Below, one piece after another: positions 47,955 through 57,207 of a DNA stretch of 64,000 nucleotides. The notes beneath the pieces are model-generated. The model ran no database searches, was not told the DNA's origin, and was given only the letters and a program-made list of their open reading frames with translations. Within the stretch, counting starts at the first letter, position 1. Every line of letters begins with the position of its first letter. The position numbers and the translations under genes were made by a program. Source of the DNA: Phyllobacteriaceae bacterium. GTDB taxonomy: Bacteria > Pseudomonadota > Alphaproteobacteria > Rhizobiales > Rhizobiaceae. The stretch is taken from positions 186,001 through 250,000 of the forward strand of contig JANSXT010000002.1 of NCBI GenBank assembly GCA_024742765.1, read 5' to 3'.

Positions 47955-48649
47955 AACGGTCGGCCGGGCGCCGGCCGACCATGGCCGACGAGATCTACCA
48001 GACACTGCGCGCCGACATCATCCGGTTGGCGATCAAGCCCGGTGATACGCTGTCGGAGGCCGAGATCGCCAAGCGCTTCGACGTTTCGCGCCAGCCGGTG
48101 CGCGAGGCATTCATCCAGCTTTCCGACGACCGGTTTCTGAAGATCCGGCCGCAGCGGCCGACGGTGGTCGAGCCGATCAGCGAGCGGGCGGTGCTGAACG
48201 CCCAATTCATTCGCGAAGCGATCGAGGTGGCGGTGATCGCGCAGGCCGCCCTCGTCTGGAATGCCCGTGCGAAGACGGAACTTGCCGACTGCATCGCCGC
48301 GCAAAAGGACGCCGCGCAAGCCGACGACCGCGAGGCGTTTCACGCCGCCGACGAGCACTTCCACCAGATCATCGCCGAGCATGCTGGCTATCCGTTCGCC
48401 TGGGACGCGGTCGACCAGCACAAGGCCCAGATGGACCGGGTTCGCTATCTCACTCTCGGTTTTGCAACGCGATATACGATCGCCGAGCACGAGGCGATCG
48501 CCAGCGCCCTTTCTCAAAACGATGCCGACGCATCGGTCGCGGCGATGCGCCTTCACCTGGGCAAGATCAAGGATCATCTGTCGGGACTGCGCGCCGCACA
48601 CGCCCACTTCTTTGAAGACGACCAGCCGGCTCTCAGCAAGGCAGGCTGA
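47951..48649 (+). CDS. GntR-family regulator with FCD domain (TTG start)
   Basis: This 232-residue protein has a winged helix (about 15-75: EIYQTLRADIIRLAIKPGDTLSE, FDVSRQPVREAFIQL) and an FCD ligand domain with metal-binding histidine pattern (DEHFHQIIAEHAG, HEAIASAL, MRLHLG). Such FadR-type repressors usually sense the substrate of their operon. The TTG at 47951 overlaps the uxaA stop (TTGA); ATG 47981 is an alternative. It probably controls the uronate operon through the repeats at 40686-40705. Confidence 0.9.
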   Translation: MKRSAGRRPTMADEIYQTLRADIIRLAIKPGDTLSEAEIAKRFDVSRQPVREAFIQLSDDRFLKIRPQRPTVVEPISERAVLNAQFIREAIEVAVIAQAALVWNARAKTELADCIAAQKDAAQADDREAFHAADEHFHQIIAEHAGYPFAWDAVDQHKAQMDRVRYLTLGFATRYTIAEHEAIASALSQNDADASVAAMRLHLGKIKDHLSGLRAAHAHFFEDDQPALSKAG

Positions 48650-48678
48650 GCGGGGCCCCGGACTGCGCCCGCCATGCC

Positions 48679-50520
48679 TCAGCCCGTCGGCGCTTTGTCG
48701 TAAAGCGCTTCGATCTCGGCGCCGTAGAAATCGTAGATCTTGGCGCGGCGGACCTTCATGGTCGCTGTCACCTCGCCATCGTCATGGTCCAGTTCCTTGG
48801 GCAGAAGCCACACCTTCTTGACCTGTTCGACGCGGGCCAGAAGCTGGTTCTGCTTGTCGACCTCGCGGTCGATCAGCATCTTGACGTCGGGATGTTCGGC
48901 CAGCGACCTGAAGGTGGTGTAGGCAATCCCCTTCGATTCCGCCCACAGGCGCACCGTGTCCATGTCGATCTGGATCAATGCGACGGCATAGGGCCGGCGG
49001 TCGGCGATGACGATGCATTCCTTGATGAAGGGCGAAGCCTTCATCGTGTTCTCGATCAGCGAAGGCGCGAGATTCTTGCCTGCCGCATTGATCATGATGT
49101 CCTTCTTGCGGTCGACGATGGAGATCGAGCCGTCGGGCGCGGCTTGCGCCACATCGCCCGTGTGCAACCACCCATCGGTGATGGCCGCGGAGGTGGCCTC
49201 GGGATTGTTGTAATAGCCCTTGAAGACGAGCCCGGACTTGACCAGCAATTCGCCATCATCGGCGATCTGCCATTCCACCTCGGGCAGAAAGAAGCCGACC
49301 CGGCCTTCGCTGCCACCCCAGTCGGGCTGCAGGCTGGCGGCGCCGGTGGTTTCCGTCATGCCCCAGATCTCGCGCACATTGACGCCGATGCCCCGCAGGA
49401 AGCGCAAGAGGTCGACCGATATGGGCGCGGCGGCGGTGATGGCAAAGCGGCACCGGCTGAGGCCCAGATAGCTTCGGATATGGCGGTAGACGAGCGCGTC
49501 CCAGACCGCATTTTCAAGCCGCTGGGCCAGCGACCACCGGTCGCGCGGCACGTCGCTGCGCTTGTTGGCCGACGCAAGGGCCATCAACGTCAGCGCCCGG
49601 CGCAGCCGACCGGATGTGTTGGCCTGGACCATGACGCCGGCCTGCATCTTCTCCCAGATGCGCGGCACGCCGAAGAAGATCTGCGGGGCGACATCGCGCA
49701 AATCGAGCGTGATGGTGCGCAGGGACTCGCCGAAATTCATGACGAACTGGCCTGTCAGCGCGTTGATCACCGTCATGTTCTGCTCGGCGATGTGGCACAG
49801 CGGCAGATAGCTCAAAATGTTGGTGCCCGGCGAGAAGGGCGCAAAGATTTTGGCAGCAAATGTGCTTGCCACATAAAGGTTGCCGTGGCTGATCTCGGCC
49901 GCCTTGGGCAGGCCTGTCGAGCCGGAGGTGAAGACCATCATGGCCGTCTGGTCGGGCCGGATGGCAGCCTTGCGGGCGTCGATTTCGGCGCCATGGTCGG
50001 CGATCGAGGCATGGCCGGCTTCCAGCAGCGCGTCGAAGCTGATCAGACCGAGTTCGGTCTCGTGCCGTGTGCCCTTGGGCTCGAAGATGACGAGCTTGCG
50101 CAGTTTGGGCAGCTTGCCGCGCAGTTCGATGATCTTGTCGAGCTGTTCCTGGTCCTCGATGAAGAGGATCTCGGTGTCGGACGCGTTGACCAGATGCTCG
50201 ATCTCGGCGGCGGGGCTGGTGGGATACATGCCGACCACGGTTCCGCCGGCGGCGTTGATGCCCAGTTGCGCGAGTACCCATTCGCGGCGGTTCTCAGACA
50301 GGATGCCGACATGGCTGCCGTCGCCGACGCCAAGATCGATCAGCGCCGCGGCCATGGCGTGCATCGTGTTTTCAAGGCCCGCCCAGGTCAGTTCGTTCCA
50401 GATGCCGTGGCGCTTCTGGCGCATGGCGACGCCGGCCGGGTGGGATTGCGCATGTTCTGAGACGATGGCGACCAGCGGCCGGAAGCCCTTGTCGGCGAAT
50501 TTGGAGACGTCGTAGCGCAT
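48679..50520 (-). CDS. Long-chain acyl-CoA synthetase, AMP-forming (FadD15-like)
   Basis: This 613-residue ligase has the AMP-binding loop FTSGSTGLPKAAEISHGN, the EIWGMTETTG block and GWLHTGDVAQ with the later KKDIMINAAGKN. It activates a carboxylic acid to its CoA thioester through an acyl-adenylate. It is last in the livG-livH-livM-livK-livF operon (11 bp after livF), which suggests that it activates the acid imported by that ABC system. The substrate may be a fatty, aromatic or branched acid. Confidence 0.92.
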   Translation of the reverse strand: MRYDVSKFADKGFRPLVAIVSEHAQSHPAGVAMRQKRHGIWNELTWAGLENTMHAMAAALIDLGVGDGSHVGILSENRREWVLAQLGINAAGGTVVGMYPTSPAAEIEHLVNASDTEILFIEDQEQLDKIIELRGKLPKLRKLVIFEPKGTRHETELGLISFDALLEAGHASIADHGAEIDARKAAIRPDQTAMMVFTSGSTGLPKAAEISHGNLYVASTFAAKIFAPFSPGTNILSYLPLCHIAEQNMTVINALTGQFVMNFGESLRTITLDLRDVAPQIFFGVPRIWEKMQAGVMVQANTSGRLRRALTLMALASANKRSDVPRDRWSLAQRLENAVWDALVYRHIRSYLGLSRCRFAITAAAPISVDLLRFLRGIGVNVREIWGMTETTGAASLQPDWGGSEGRVGFFLPEVEWQIADDGELLVKSGLVFKGYYNNPEATSAAITDGWLHTGDVAQAAPDGSISIVDRKKDIMINAAGKNLAPSLIENTMKASPFIKECIVIADRRPYAVALIQIDMDTVRLWAESKGIAYTTFRSLAEHPDVKMLIDREVDKQNQLLARVEQVKKVWLLPKELDHDDGEVTATMKVRRAKIYDFYGAEIEALYDKAPTG

Positions 50521-50530
50521 CGCCTTTTCC

Positions 50531-51325
50531 TCAGCTCAGCCACCGCTTGCGGCGCTTGTAATGTTTGACATCGCGGAAGCTCTGCCGCTCGCTGCCTTCT
50601 TCGGCGACGCCCAGATAGAAGCTGCGAATGTCGCGATCTTCCCTCAGCTTGGCGACCGGGCCTTCCAGCACGATCTGTCCGCTTTCCATGATGTAGCCAT
50701 AGTCGGCGACCGAGAACGCAACGCCGGCATTCTGCTCGACCAAAAGGATCGACGCGCCATCCTCTTCGTTCAGGCGCTTGATGGTCGAAAAAATCTCCTC
50801 GACGATCTTCGGCGCCAGTCCAAGCGAGGGCTCGTCCATCAGGATGAGGCTCGGCTGGGCGATCATGGCGCGCCCGAAGGCCAGCATCTGCTGTTCGCCG
50901 CCCGACAGATAGCCGGCAATCTGGCCGCGGCGTTCATGCAGCCGCGGGAAGAAATCATAGACCTTGTCGTAATCGGGTTTGCGGCTCGATCCGTTCAGCG
51001 CATAGGAAGCGGCGACAAGATTGTCCTCGACCGTCATCTCGGTGAATATGTGCCGCCCCTCGCGGACATGGAACATGCCGCGCTGGACCAACCTGTCGGG
51101 CGCGACGCCCTGCGTCGACTGGCCGCGAAAGATGATGCGGCCGTCGCCGATCTGGCCGTTCTCGAGCTGCAACAGGTTCGAGGCGGCCTTGAGCGTCGTC
51201 GTCTTGCCAGCACCGTTGGTGCCCAGAAGCGTGACGATCTTGCCTTCGGGCACCTCCAGCGACAGGCCCCGCAGGGCTTGCAGCGTGTGGTGATAGGTGA
51301 CCTCGATGTTCTCGATGGTGAGCAT
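50531..51325 (-). CDS. livF: Branched-chain-type ABC transporter ATP-binding protein LivF
   Basis: This 264-residue ATPase has a Walker A GTNGAGKTT, an LSGGEQQ signature and a Walker B LILMDEPSLGLAPK, the LivF form. A C-terminal extension of about 25 basic residues (RDVKHYKRRKRWLS at the end) is typical of the subgroup found with CoA ligases. It pairs with LivG. Confidence 0.93.
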   Translation of the reverse strand: MLTIENIEVTYHHTLQALRGLSLEVPEGKIVTLLGTNGAGKTTTLKAASNLLQLENGQIGDGRIIFRGQSTQGVAPDRLVQRGMFHVREGRHIFTEMTVEDNLVAASYALNGSSRKPDYDKVYDFFPRLHERRGQIAGYLSGGEQQMLAFGRAMIAQPSLILMDEPSLGLAPKIVEEIFSTIKRLNEEDGASILLVEQNAGVAFSVADYGYIMESGQIVLEGPVAKLREDRDIRSFYLGVAEEGSERQSFRDVKHYKRRKRWLS

Positions 51326-51373
51326 GGACGCGCAGCCGGCCTGCGCCCGGACCGAAGCCCGGGCGTGCTGGCA

Positions 51374-52582
51374 TCAGACCGTGAACCAGTCCGATGTCGG
51401 CGTGAACAGGCCCGACTCGGTCGAATATTGATAGACGCGACCGGTGCCGATCTTGTTGTCGGCCATCGTCACCGGGCCGCCGAAGAAGCCGCCCGTGTCC
51501 CAGTCGGTGATCTCCGACAGGGCTGCGGCGAGATTGTCGGGTGTCGGCTCGTTGCCGCCCTCGACCGTGTCGCGCAGCGCCTTGATGGCGATTTCGAGCG
51601 CGCACATGGTCTGCAGCGTCCAGGTCGACATGTAGTTTTCGAGCGGCGTGCCGGCGAACATCTCCTTGGCCGCCTCGGCAAAAAGCTGGTAGCGCGGCGC
51701 ATCCTCGCGGTCATAGAAATAGCGATAGGGCATGACGCCCTGATAGCCGTCGAGGAAGGGACCGGCCTCGGCGGTGACGCGGTCGGCGATCAGCTTTTCC
51801 ATGCCCCAGAAGGTGCCCATGAACTGGGTGGGCAGGCCGAACTGGCGGGCGCCGCCGATCAGTTGCGGCCAGACGCCGGTCACATAGCCCTGAAGTATGG
51901 CATATTCGGCACCCGACTGGGCGAGCTTGGTGACATGGGTCGGGATATCGGCGCCCTGCGGCTTGGTGGATTCCTCCAGCACCACTTCGATGCCCAGTTC
52001 CTCGGCCCGCATCTTGCCGTGTTCGATCGGGTCGCGGCCGAACTCGGTGTTGGAGAAGATGAACGCGACGTTGGAGCCGCCGGCATCCTTGATGTTCTGC
52101 AACAGGATGTCGAACTGGTCCTGATAGGACGGGCCGGCGAGGTACTGGTAGGGATTGGTGGCCGGGTTGGCGAGTTCGGAGGCGAACGAGGTCGAGCCCA
52201 TCAGCCGGGCCTGGTCGCCGGTCAGTTCCGGCGCGACCAGCTTCATGAAGCCGGTCGAATCGCCGAAATAGGCGACAAGCGCGTCGCCCTCGGTGGCAAG
52301 CGCGCGCTGATAGTTGGCGAGCGCGTTCTGCGGGATATAGCCCGAATCCTCGGTGACGAAGCGGATCGGCGTGCCGCCAATGCCGCCCTCGTCGTTGATC
52401 AGCTTTTCGGCGAGCGTGAAGGCGGGCGCGACAAGCTGGCCGGCGGTGGCGAACGGCCCGGTCAGCGGCAGTGACGCGCCGATGACATATTCGGAAGGTT
52501 GGGCGCGCAGGATGGTCGGCATGCCGAGCGCGGCCGTCGCGGCGGCGCCGGTGGCGATGAATGTACGGCGGGTCTGTTTCAT
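51374..52582 (-). CDS. Branched-chain-type ABC transporter substrate-binding protein
   Basis: This 402-residue periplasmic binding protein of the LivJ/LivK fold has a twin-arginine-type signal (KQTRRTFIATGAAATAALG, cleavage near ILRAQ) and starts its mature part with YVIGASLPLTGPFATAG. The ATG at 52582 is set by GGGAGGAG upstream; the longer frame is not conserved. It probably binds the acid later used by the CoA ligase of the same operon. Confidence 0.92.
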   Translation of the reverse strand: MKQTRRTFIATGAAATAALGMPTILRAQPSEYVIGASLPLTGPFATAGQLVAPAFTLAEKLINDEGGIGGTPIRFVTEDSGYIPQNALANYQRALATEGDALVAYFGDSTGFMKLVAPELTGDQARLMGSTSFASELANPATNPYQYLAGPSYQDQFDILLQNIKDAGGSNVAFIFSNTEFGRDPIEHGKMRAEELGIEVVLEESTKPQGADIPTHVTKLAQSGAEYAILQGYVTGVWPQLIGGARQFGLPTQFMGTFWGMEKLIADRVTAEAGPFLDGYQGVMPYRYFYDREDAPRYQLFAEAAKEMFAGTPLENYMSTWTLQTMCALEIAIKALRDTVEGGNEPTPDNLAAALSEITDWDTGGFFGGPVTMADNKIGTGRVYQYSTESGLFTPTSDWFTV

Positions 52583-52613
52583 GTCGGTCTCCTCCCTGAG
52601 ACGGTTTGAACGG

Positions 52614-53687
52614 TCAGCCGCGGGCAAACGGCCAGCGGTTCAGGGCCCGGATGCCCCTGTCGACCAGTTGGTTGATGCCCAAAGGTTCGAACATCAAGAA
52701 AAAGATGATCAGAAGACCGAAGATGATCTCCTGAACCGGCGCGCGCAACTGCACAACTTCGGCCGCTCCTCCTGCGACCATTCCGAAGGTGAACTTCAAC
52801 ACTTCCGGAACCATGACGATGACCATCACGCCGAACACCGGCCCCATGGTGCGGCCCATGCCGCCGACAATCAAGGCGGCGACCAGTTGAAGCGACAGCG
52901 CCAGTTCGAACTGTTCGGGCAGGATGCGGGCATAGAAATAGGCGAACAGCGCCCCGGCGAGGCCGCAACAGGCCGCCGAAATGGCAAAGCTCATCAGCTT
53001 GTAGCGGAACAGGGATATACCAAGGATCTCGGCTGAATAGTCGCGCTCTCGAATGGCGATGAAGGCACGGCCGACGCGGGTTCGGAACAGGTTCTGGATG
53101 GCGAGGATCGTGATGAAGGCGAGCGCTGCGATCAGCGCGAACATCTCGCGCTGCGTGTCCAGTTGCCAGCCCAGAATGTTGGGGTCGGGCGTGTTCAGAC
53201 CGACAAGGCCGCCGGTCCATGGCGCAAATGCTTCGAGCTCGATCAGGAAGATGATGATGAAGTTGGCGCTGAGCGTCGCCACCGCCAGATAGAGCCCTTT
53301 GACGCGCAAGGACGGCAGGCCGACAATGATGCCGATGATCGCCGAAATGGCGATCGCGCCGGGAATGGCCAGAAACGGCATGATGCCGTCCGGCAGGCCG
53401 ATGCTCTCCATCAGCCGGTGCAGGATGGGGATCGAATAGGCGCCGATCGCCATGAAGGCGGCATGGCCGAGCGACAGAAGGCCCGTATAGCCGATGACGA
53501 CATTCACGCCGACGACGGCGATCAGCATGATGCCCATCTGCGAGGCGACGAGGATGATGTAATCGTTGGCGATGAACGGCATCAGCGCGCAGAGCGCCGC
53601 CATGGCCAGCACGAAGGTCTGCTTGTAGCTGTTGTTGAGGACGCGCTCGTCGGCCGCGTAGGTCGCTTTGAGATCGCCGGTGATCAT
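52614..53687 (-). CDS. livM: Branched-chain-type ABC transporter permease LivM
   Basis: This 357-residue protein has nine to ten membrane segments and the LivM landmarks GYTGLLSLGHAAFMAIGAY, LRVKGLYLAVATLS and IAIRERDYSAEILGI. The ATG at 53687 overlaps the livH stop by four bases. A much longer open frame upstream of it is out of frame with livH and is not coding. Confidence 0.94.
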   Translation of the reverse strand: MITGDLKATYAADERVLNNSYKQTFVLAMAALCALMPFIANDYIILVASQMGIMLIAVVGVNVVIGYTGLLSLGHAAFMAIGAYSIPILHRLMESIGLPDGIMPFLAIPGAIAISAIIGIIVGLPSLRVKGLYLAVATLSANFIIIFLIELEAFAPWTGGLVGLNTPDPNILGWQLDTQREMFALIAALAFITILAIQNLFRTRVGRAFIAIRERDYSAEILGISLFRYKLMSFAISAACCGLAGALFAYFYARILPEQFELALSLQLVAALIVGGMGRTMGPVFGVMVIVMVPEVLKFTFGMVAGGAAEVVQLRAPVQEIIFGLLIIFFLMFEPLGINQLVDRGIRALNRWPFARG

Positions 53688-54688
53688 ATGCGCTCGACCT
53701 CCTTCTGGCCGAACAGGCCGTGCGGCCGGATCAGGATGACGATCAGGACGGCGATATAGGGCACGACTTCGGCGAACTCGCCGCCGAACTGCCACTGGGC
53801 CATGGCTTCGAGAAAGCCGACCGTCAGCGCCGCGATGAAGACGCCGACATAGCTGTCGAGCCCGCCCATCAGGACGATGGCCAGAACCGAGAAGCCGAAC
53901 AGGCCGAGCGAGGGCGAGACGCCGTTGCGCGTGGCCAGGATCGCGCCGGCGATCGCGCCCGTCGTCGCCGCCAGCACCCAGGCGCGCGAAAAGACGCGCG
54001 GCACCGATATGCCCATAGAATAGGCCGTCGACTGATCCTCGGCGGTGGCGCGAATCGCGACACCGCTCTTGGTGTAGCGGACCATGGCGACGATGGCGCC
54101 GAACAGGAGAAGCGCGACGGCGACATTGACCAGATCGGCGCCGAACAGGAAGATCGGCGTGTCGAAGAGGTTGAGGCGGATCGGCGTGTTGGGCGCGATG
54201 TGCGGCACGAATTCTGCATCCGCCGTCCAGATCAGCCCCTTGGTGCCCGACATGACCGAGATCAGTCCGACGGTGATCATGATCATTGCAAAGGTCGACT
54301 GGCCGATCAGCGGCCGCATCAGGGTTCGCTCGATCAGAAGACCCAGAAGCGCATTGCAGATGACTGCGCCCGTCAGCCCCAGAAGGATGCGCGGCAGGTT
54401 CGACAGCCAGTCCAGCACCGCGCCCATCGGCGAGAACATGGGCAGGTCGGCCTTCATCGCCACCATCCATGCCGGCTCCCAGCTCTGCAGCCAGTCCGGT
54501 GCCCATTCGGCGCCCGGCACGATCACAGAGAAGGTGAAATAGAAATAGGCGCCGAACATGATGATGTAGCCATGGGCGAAATTGACGACCTTGGTCGCCT
54601 TGAAGACCGAGACGATGCCAACGGCGATCAGGGCATAGATGGTGCCGGCCATCAGCCCGTTGAGCGTGAACTGGATGAACTCTCCCAT
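53684..54688 (-). CDS. livH: Branched-chain-type ABC transporter permease LivH
   Basis: This 334-residue permease has about eight membrane segments and the motifs NGLMAGTIYALIAVGIVSVFKATKVVNFAHG and the later GGLDSYVGVFIAAL. It forms the channel with LivM. It lies nine bases after livG. Confidence 0.94.
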   Translation of the reverse strand: MGEFIQFTLNGLMAGTIYALIAVGIVSVFKATKVVNFAHGYIIMFGAYFYFTFSVIVPGAEWAPDWLQSWEPAWMVAMKADLPMFSPMGAVLDWLSNLPRILLGLTGAVICNALLGLLIERTLMRPLIGQSTFAMIMITVGLISVMSGTKGLIWTADAEFVPHIAPNTPIRLNLFDTPIFLFGADLVNVAVALLLFGAIVAMVRYTKSGVAIRATAEDQSTAYSMGISVPRVFSRAWVLAATTGAIAGAILATRNGVSPSLGLFGFSVLAIVLMGGLDSYVGVFIAALTVGFLEAMAQWQFGGEFAEVVPYIAVLIVILIRPHGLFGQKEVERI

Positions 54689-54697
54689 TGCCCGCTC

Positions 54698-55459
54698 CTA
54701 TGCCGCCGCGCCCAGATAGGCTTCGATGACGTGCGGGTCGCCGGACACTTCGGCGGGCGTGCCCGATGCGATCTGTTGACCAAAATTCAGGACGACGATG
54801 TGCGAGCAGATGTCCATCACCATGTGCATGTCGTGTTCGACCAGAAGGACGGTGATGCCGAACTGTTCCTGCACGTCGAGGATGAAGCGCGCCATGTCGG
54901 CGGTTTCCTCGCGGTTCATGCCGGCCACCGGTTCGTCGAGCAGCAGCACCTTGGGCTGCATGGCGAGCGCGCGGCCGAGTTCCACCCGCTTTTGCAAGCC
55001 GTAGGGCAGAATGGTGATCGGATATTTGCGGATATGATCGATCTCGAGAAAGTCGATCACCTTTTCCTCGATCTCGCGGCGCAGTTCGAGTTCCTCACGC
55101 CGCGCCGGGCCGAAATAGCTCAGCGCCGACCACAGGCCGGTCCGCAGCCGGGTGTGGCCGCCCAGCTTGATGTTGTCGAGCACCGTCATGCCGCGAAACA
55201 GGGCAATGTTCTGGAAGGTGCGGGCGATTCCCAGTTCGGCGCGCCTGTCCGGCGACAGGCCGGTGATGTCGTCGCCGTCGTACAGAACCTGACCGCGGTC
55301 GGGCTGGTAGAAGCCGGATATGGCGTTGAACAGGCTCGTCTTGCCGGCGCCGTTCGGGCCGATGATGCCGGTGATCTCTCCGGCCTTGGCGGCAAAGCCG
55401 ACGCCTTGCAGCGCCTTGATGCCGCCGAACGACAAGTGCACGTCGCGCACTTCGAGCAT
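54698..55459 (-). CDS. livG: Branched-chain-type ABC transporter ATP-binding protein LivG
   Basis: This 253-residue ATPase has a Walker A GPNGAGKTS, a Walker B VLLLDEPVAGMN and the LivG stretch GIARTFQNIALFRGMTVLDN. The signature loop reads LPYGLQKRVELGRAL instead of LSGGQ, as is usual for LivG. The start at 55459 (MLEVRDVHLSFGG) follows GGGGAGG. It is first gene of the six-gene transport and ligase operon. Confidence 0.94.
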   Translation of the reverse strand: MLEVRDVHLSFGGIKALQGVGFAAKAGEITGIIGPNGAGKTSLFNAISGFYQPDRGQVLYDGDDITGLSPDRRAELGIARTFQNIALFRGMTVLDNIKLGGHTRLRTGLWSALSYFGPARREELELRREIEEKVIDFLEIDHIRKYPITILPYGLQKRVELGRALAMQPKVLLLDEPVAGMNREETADMARFILDVQEQFGITVLLVEHDMHMVMDICSHIVVLNFGQQIASGTPAEVSGDPHVIEAYLGAAA

Positions 55460-55651
55460 GCGCAATTTTCCTCCCCAACGGACCGGGGATGTATCGCCCT
55501 TGTTGCCGTTTTCAATGCGGCGGCAAGGGCTTTGATCCCCCAATCCTGTGTATTTGTCGCACGCCCGGCAACGGGCTGCAACATGCGGCATCGGCCCACC
55601 GGTGCAGGCATGCGCAGGGTCGGAAGGGAGGCGCGGCCGGGATCGTGACGG

Positions 55652-56770
55652 TCACTGATCCTGGCGAACTGCGGCCGGCGGTCGGGCCGGTGCGCGCGCC
55701 GACATCAGCTTGAAGGGCAGGCCCGACAGCAAGGCCGAAACGTAACGCTTCTTCTGGAAATAGCCGTTGAGCGACACGCGCGGCAGTGCGGTGGGCCGGT
55801 CCAGACACCTCGCATCGAGCACGCCCGGCTGGGTTGTCACGGCTGCGGCGAACCCGGCTTCGGCCGCCGCCCTTGTTTCGCGCTCGCCGACAGCGGTCGT
55901 CCAGCCATAGGGGTAGGAGAAGGAAAGCGGGCGCCGGTTCGCATAGGCCTGGACCGCCGCCGCCGACTGTTCGATCTCGTCCTTCAGCCGCCCGGCGCAG
56001 ACACGGCGCAGGTTCACATGGGTCATGGTGTGTGCGCCAAGATGGACCAGCGGGTCCTCGGCCAGCACACGCAGCGCCGCCTCGTCCATTACGAGGGTTT
56101 CGACGATCGCAACGGGATCGATATGGTGGTGGTCGCGCGCCACCGCGTCGATCCTTGCCACCGCCTCGTCCTCGTCGATCGACTGCACGAAGGCGGCGAA
56201 CTGCTCGAAGGCCGCCAACTTCTGGGCTGTCGTCTCCGTTTTCAGCGTCTCGGGCCCATTGCCGAAATCGAAGGCGATCGCATCGGCCTTGCGGGTGATG
56301 GCGGCGGCGGTTTCCCACCAGATGGTTCGCGTCCGCTCGGCAAAGCCGGGATTGATGAAGATCGTGTAGGGAACCCGGTGCCGGCGGAACACCGGCGCGG
56401 CGAATTCGGCATTGTTGCGATAGCCGTCATCGAGCGTGAATGCGACAAAGCGGCGGTCATCATCGGGATCGGCGAGCAACGCCGGCAGATCGTGGAGATG
56501 AACCGGCGTCAATCCGCTTTCTAGCGCTGTCTGAACGCTCGTTTCCAGAAACTCCGGCGTGACGGACAAGATCGCGTTGGGCGAGAACTTGTCGCCCTGC
56601 CGTTCGGGGCGCACGTGATGCAGGGTGAAGATCATGCCGCGACCGGCCGCGGACGGAAACAGCGAACGCATGCCGGGCAGCGCGAAGGCCTCAAGCGCCG
56701 TCCGGATGGTGCCGTATTTGAGGAATCGCTTGGCCGATGCGCGCACGGTCATGTCGTCGAAGGTTCCCAT
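55652..56770 (-). CDS. Polysaccharide deacetylase family protein
   Basis: This protein of about 372 residues has the NodB-type motifs FTLDDGYRNN (catalytic Asp and metal Asp) and HTMTHVNL (metal His pair), with a later SFSYPYGW. It is expected to deacetylate an N-acetylated polysaccharide. No signal peptide is evident. Starts at 56770 and 56752 are both possible and neither has a good ribosome site. It is convergent with nothing and ends 192 bp from livG, so it stands alone. Confidence 0.88.
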   Translation of the reverse strand: MGTFDDMTVRASAKRFLKYGTIRTALEAFALPGMRSLFPSAAGRGMIFTLHHVRPERQGDKFSPNAILSVTPEFLETSVQTALESGLTPVHLHDLPALLADPDDDRRFVAFTLDDGYRNNAEFAAPVFRRHRVPYTIFINPGFAERTRTIWWETAAAITRKADAIAFDFGNGPETLKTETTAQKLAAFEQFAAFVQSIDEDEAVARIDAVARDHHHIDPVAIVETLVMDEAALRVLAEDPLVHLGAHTMTHVNLRRVCAGRLKDEIEQSAAAVQAYANRRPLSFSYPYGWTTAVGERETRAAAEAGFAAAVTTQPGVLDARCLDRPTALPRVSLNGYFQKKRYVSALLSGLPFKLMSARAPARPPAAVRQDQ

Positions 56771-57207
56771 ATTTGGTTTCAGTCCGCGGCAGTCCTGGTC
56801 CGGTTCGGGGCAGATGGCGCACCAGGGCTCGATGCGGCCGCGGGCATGCATGCGTTGCCCGGCATCGGCCAATTCGCAACCGGCAGGTCCGCCATCAAGA
56901 GTTCCCCCAACAGACCTCGTCCATCCTACCGGGCAATCACTAAAAAAACGCTATGCCGGCGCACGGCCTGATGGCGTTTTGGTGCCGGTCATGTCCATCG
57001 TCGCCAACGGGGCCGCGCTTGCCCGCGCGGCATGTGCGGATCGGTCGCCGTCCTGTTTCGCCGGGTCCGACACCGGTACAATCAAGCCGGAGGCGAAACT
57101 TCAGTAACAGTTTCACGGGTGCAGGGCGACTTGACGGCTCATCCATTATTCGATGTTGTTTGAAGACCGCCATCGCACATGGCGGCAAAAAACAGGGAGT
57201 TCGCGCT
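56771..57207. promoter_or_regulatory. Divergent region between deacetylase and TAXI-TRAP operon
   Basis: This 437-bp stretch has no credible gene. It contains a weak inverted repeat AAAACGC/GCGTTTT (about 56944-56978). Just ahead of the TRAP gene it has a seven-base hairpin CCGCCAT-CGCAC-ATGGCGG (57167-57185), nine bases before the AGGGAG ribosome site, where it could affect translation. Confidence 0.4.

Noticed and set aside
50561-52474. 637-codon plus-strand frame
   Set aside because: Antisense to livF and the binding-protein gene, with no recognisable domain.
53720-55648. 642-codon plus-strand frame
   Set aside because: Antisense to livH and livG. The product is mostly D, H, R and G and looks like reverse-strand noise.
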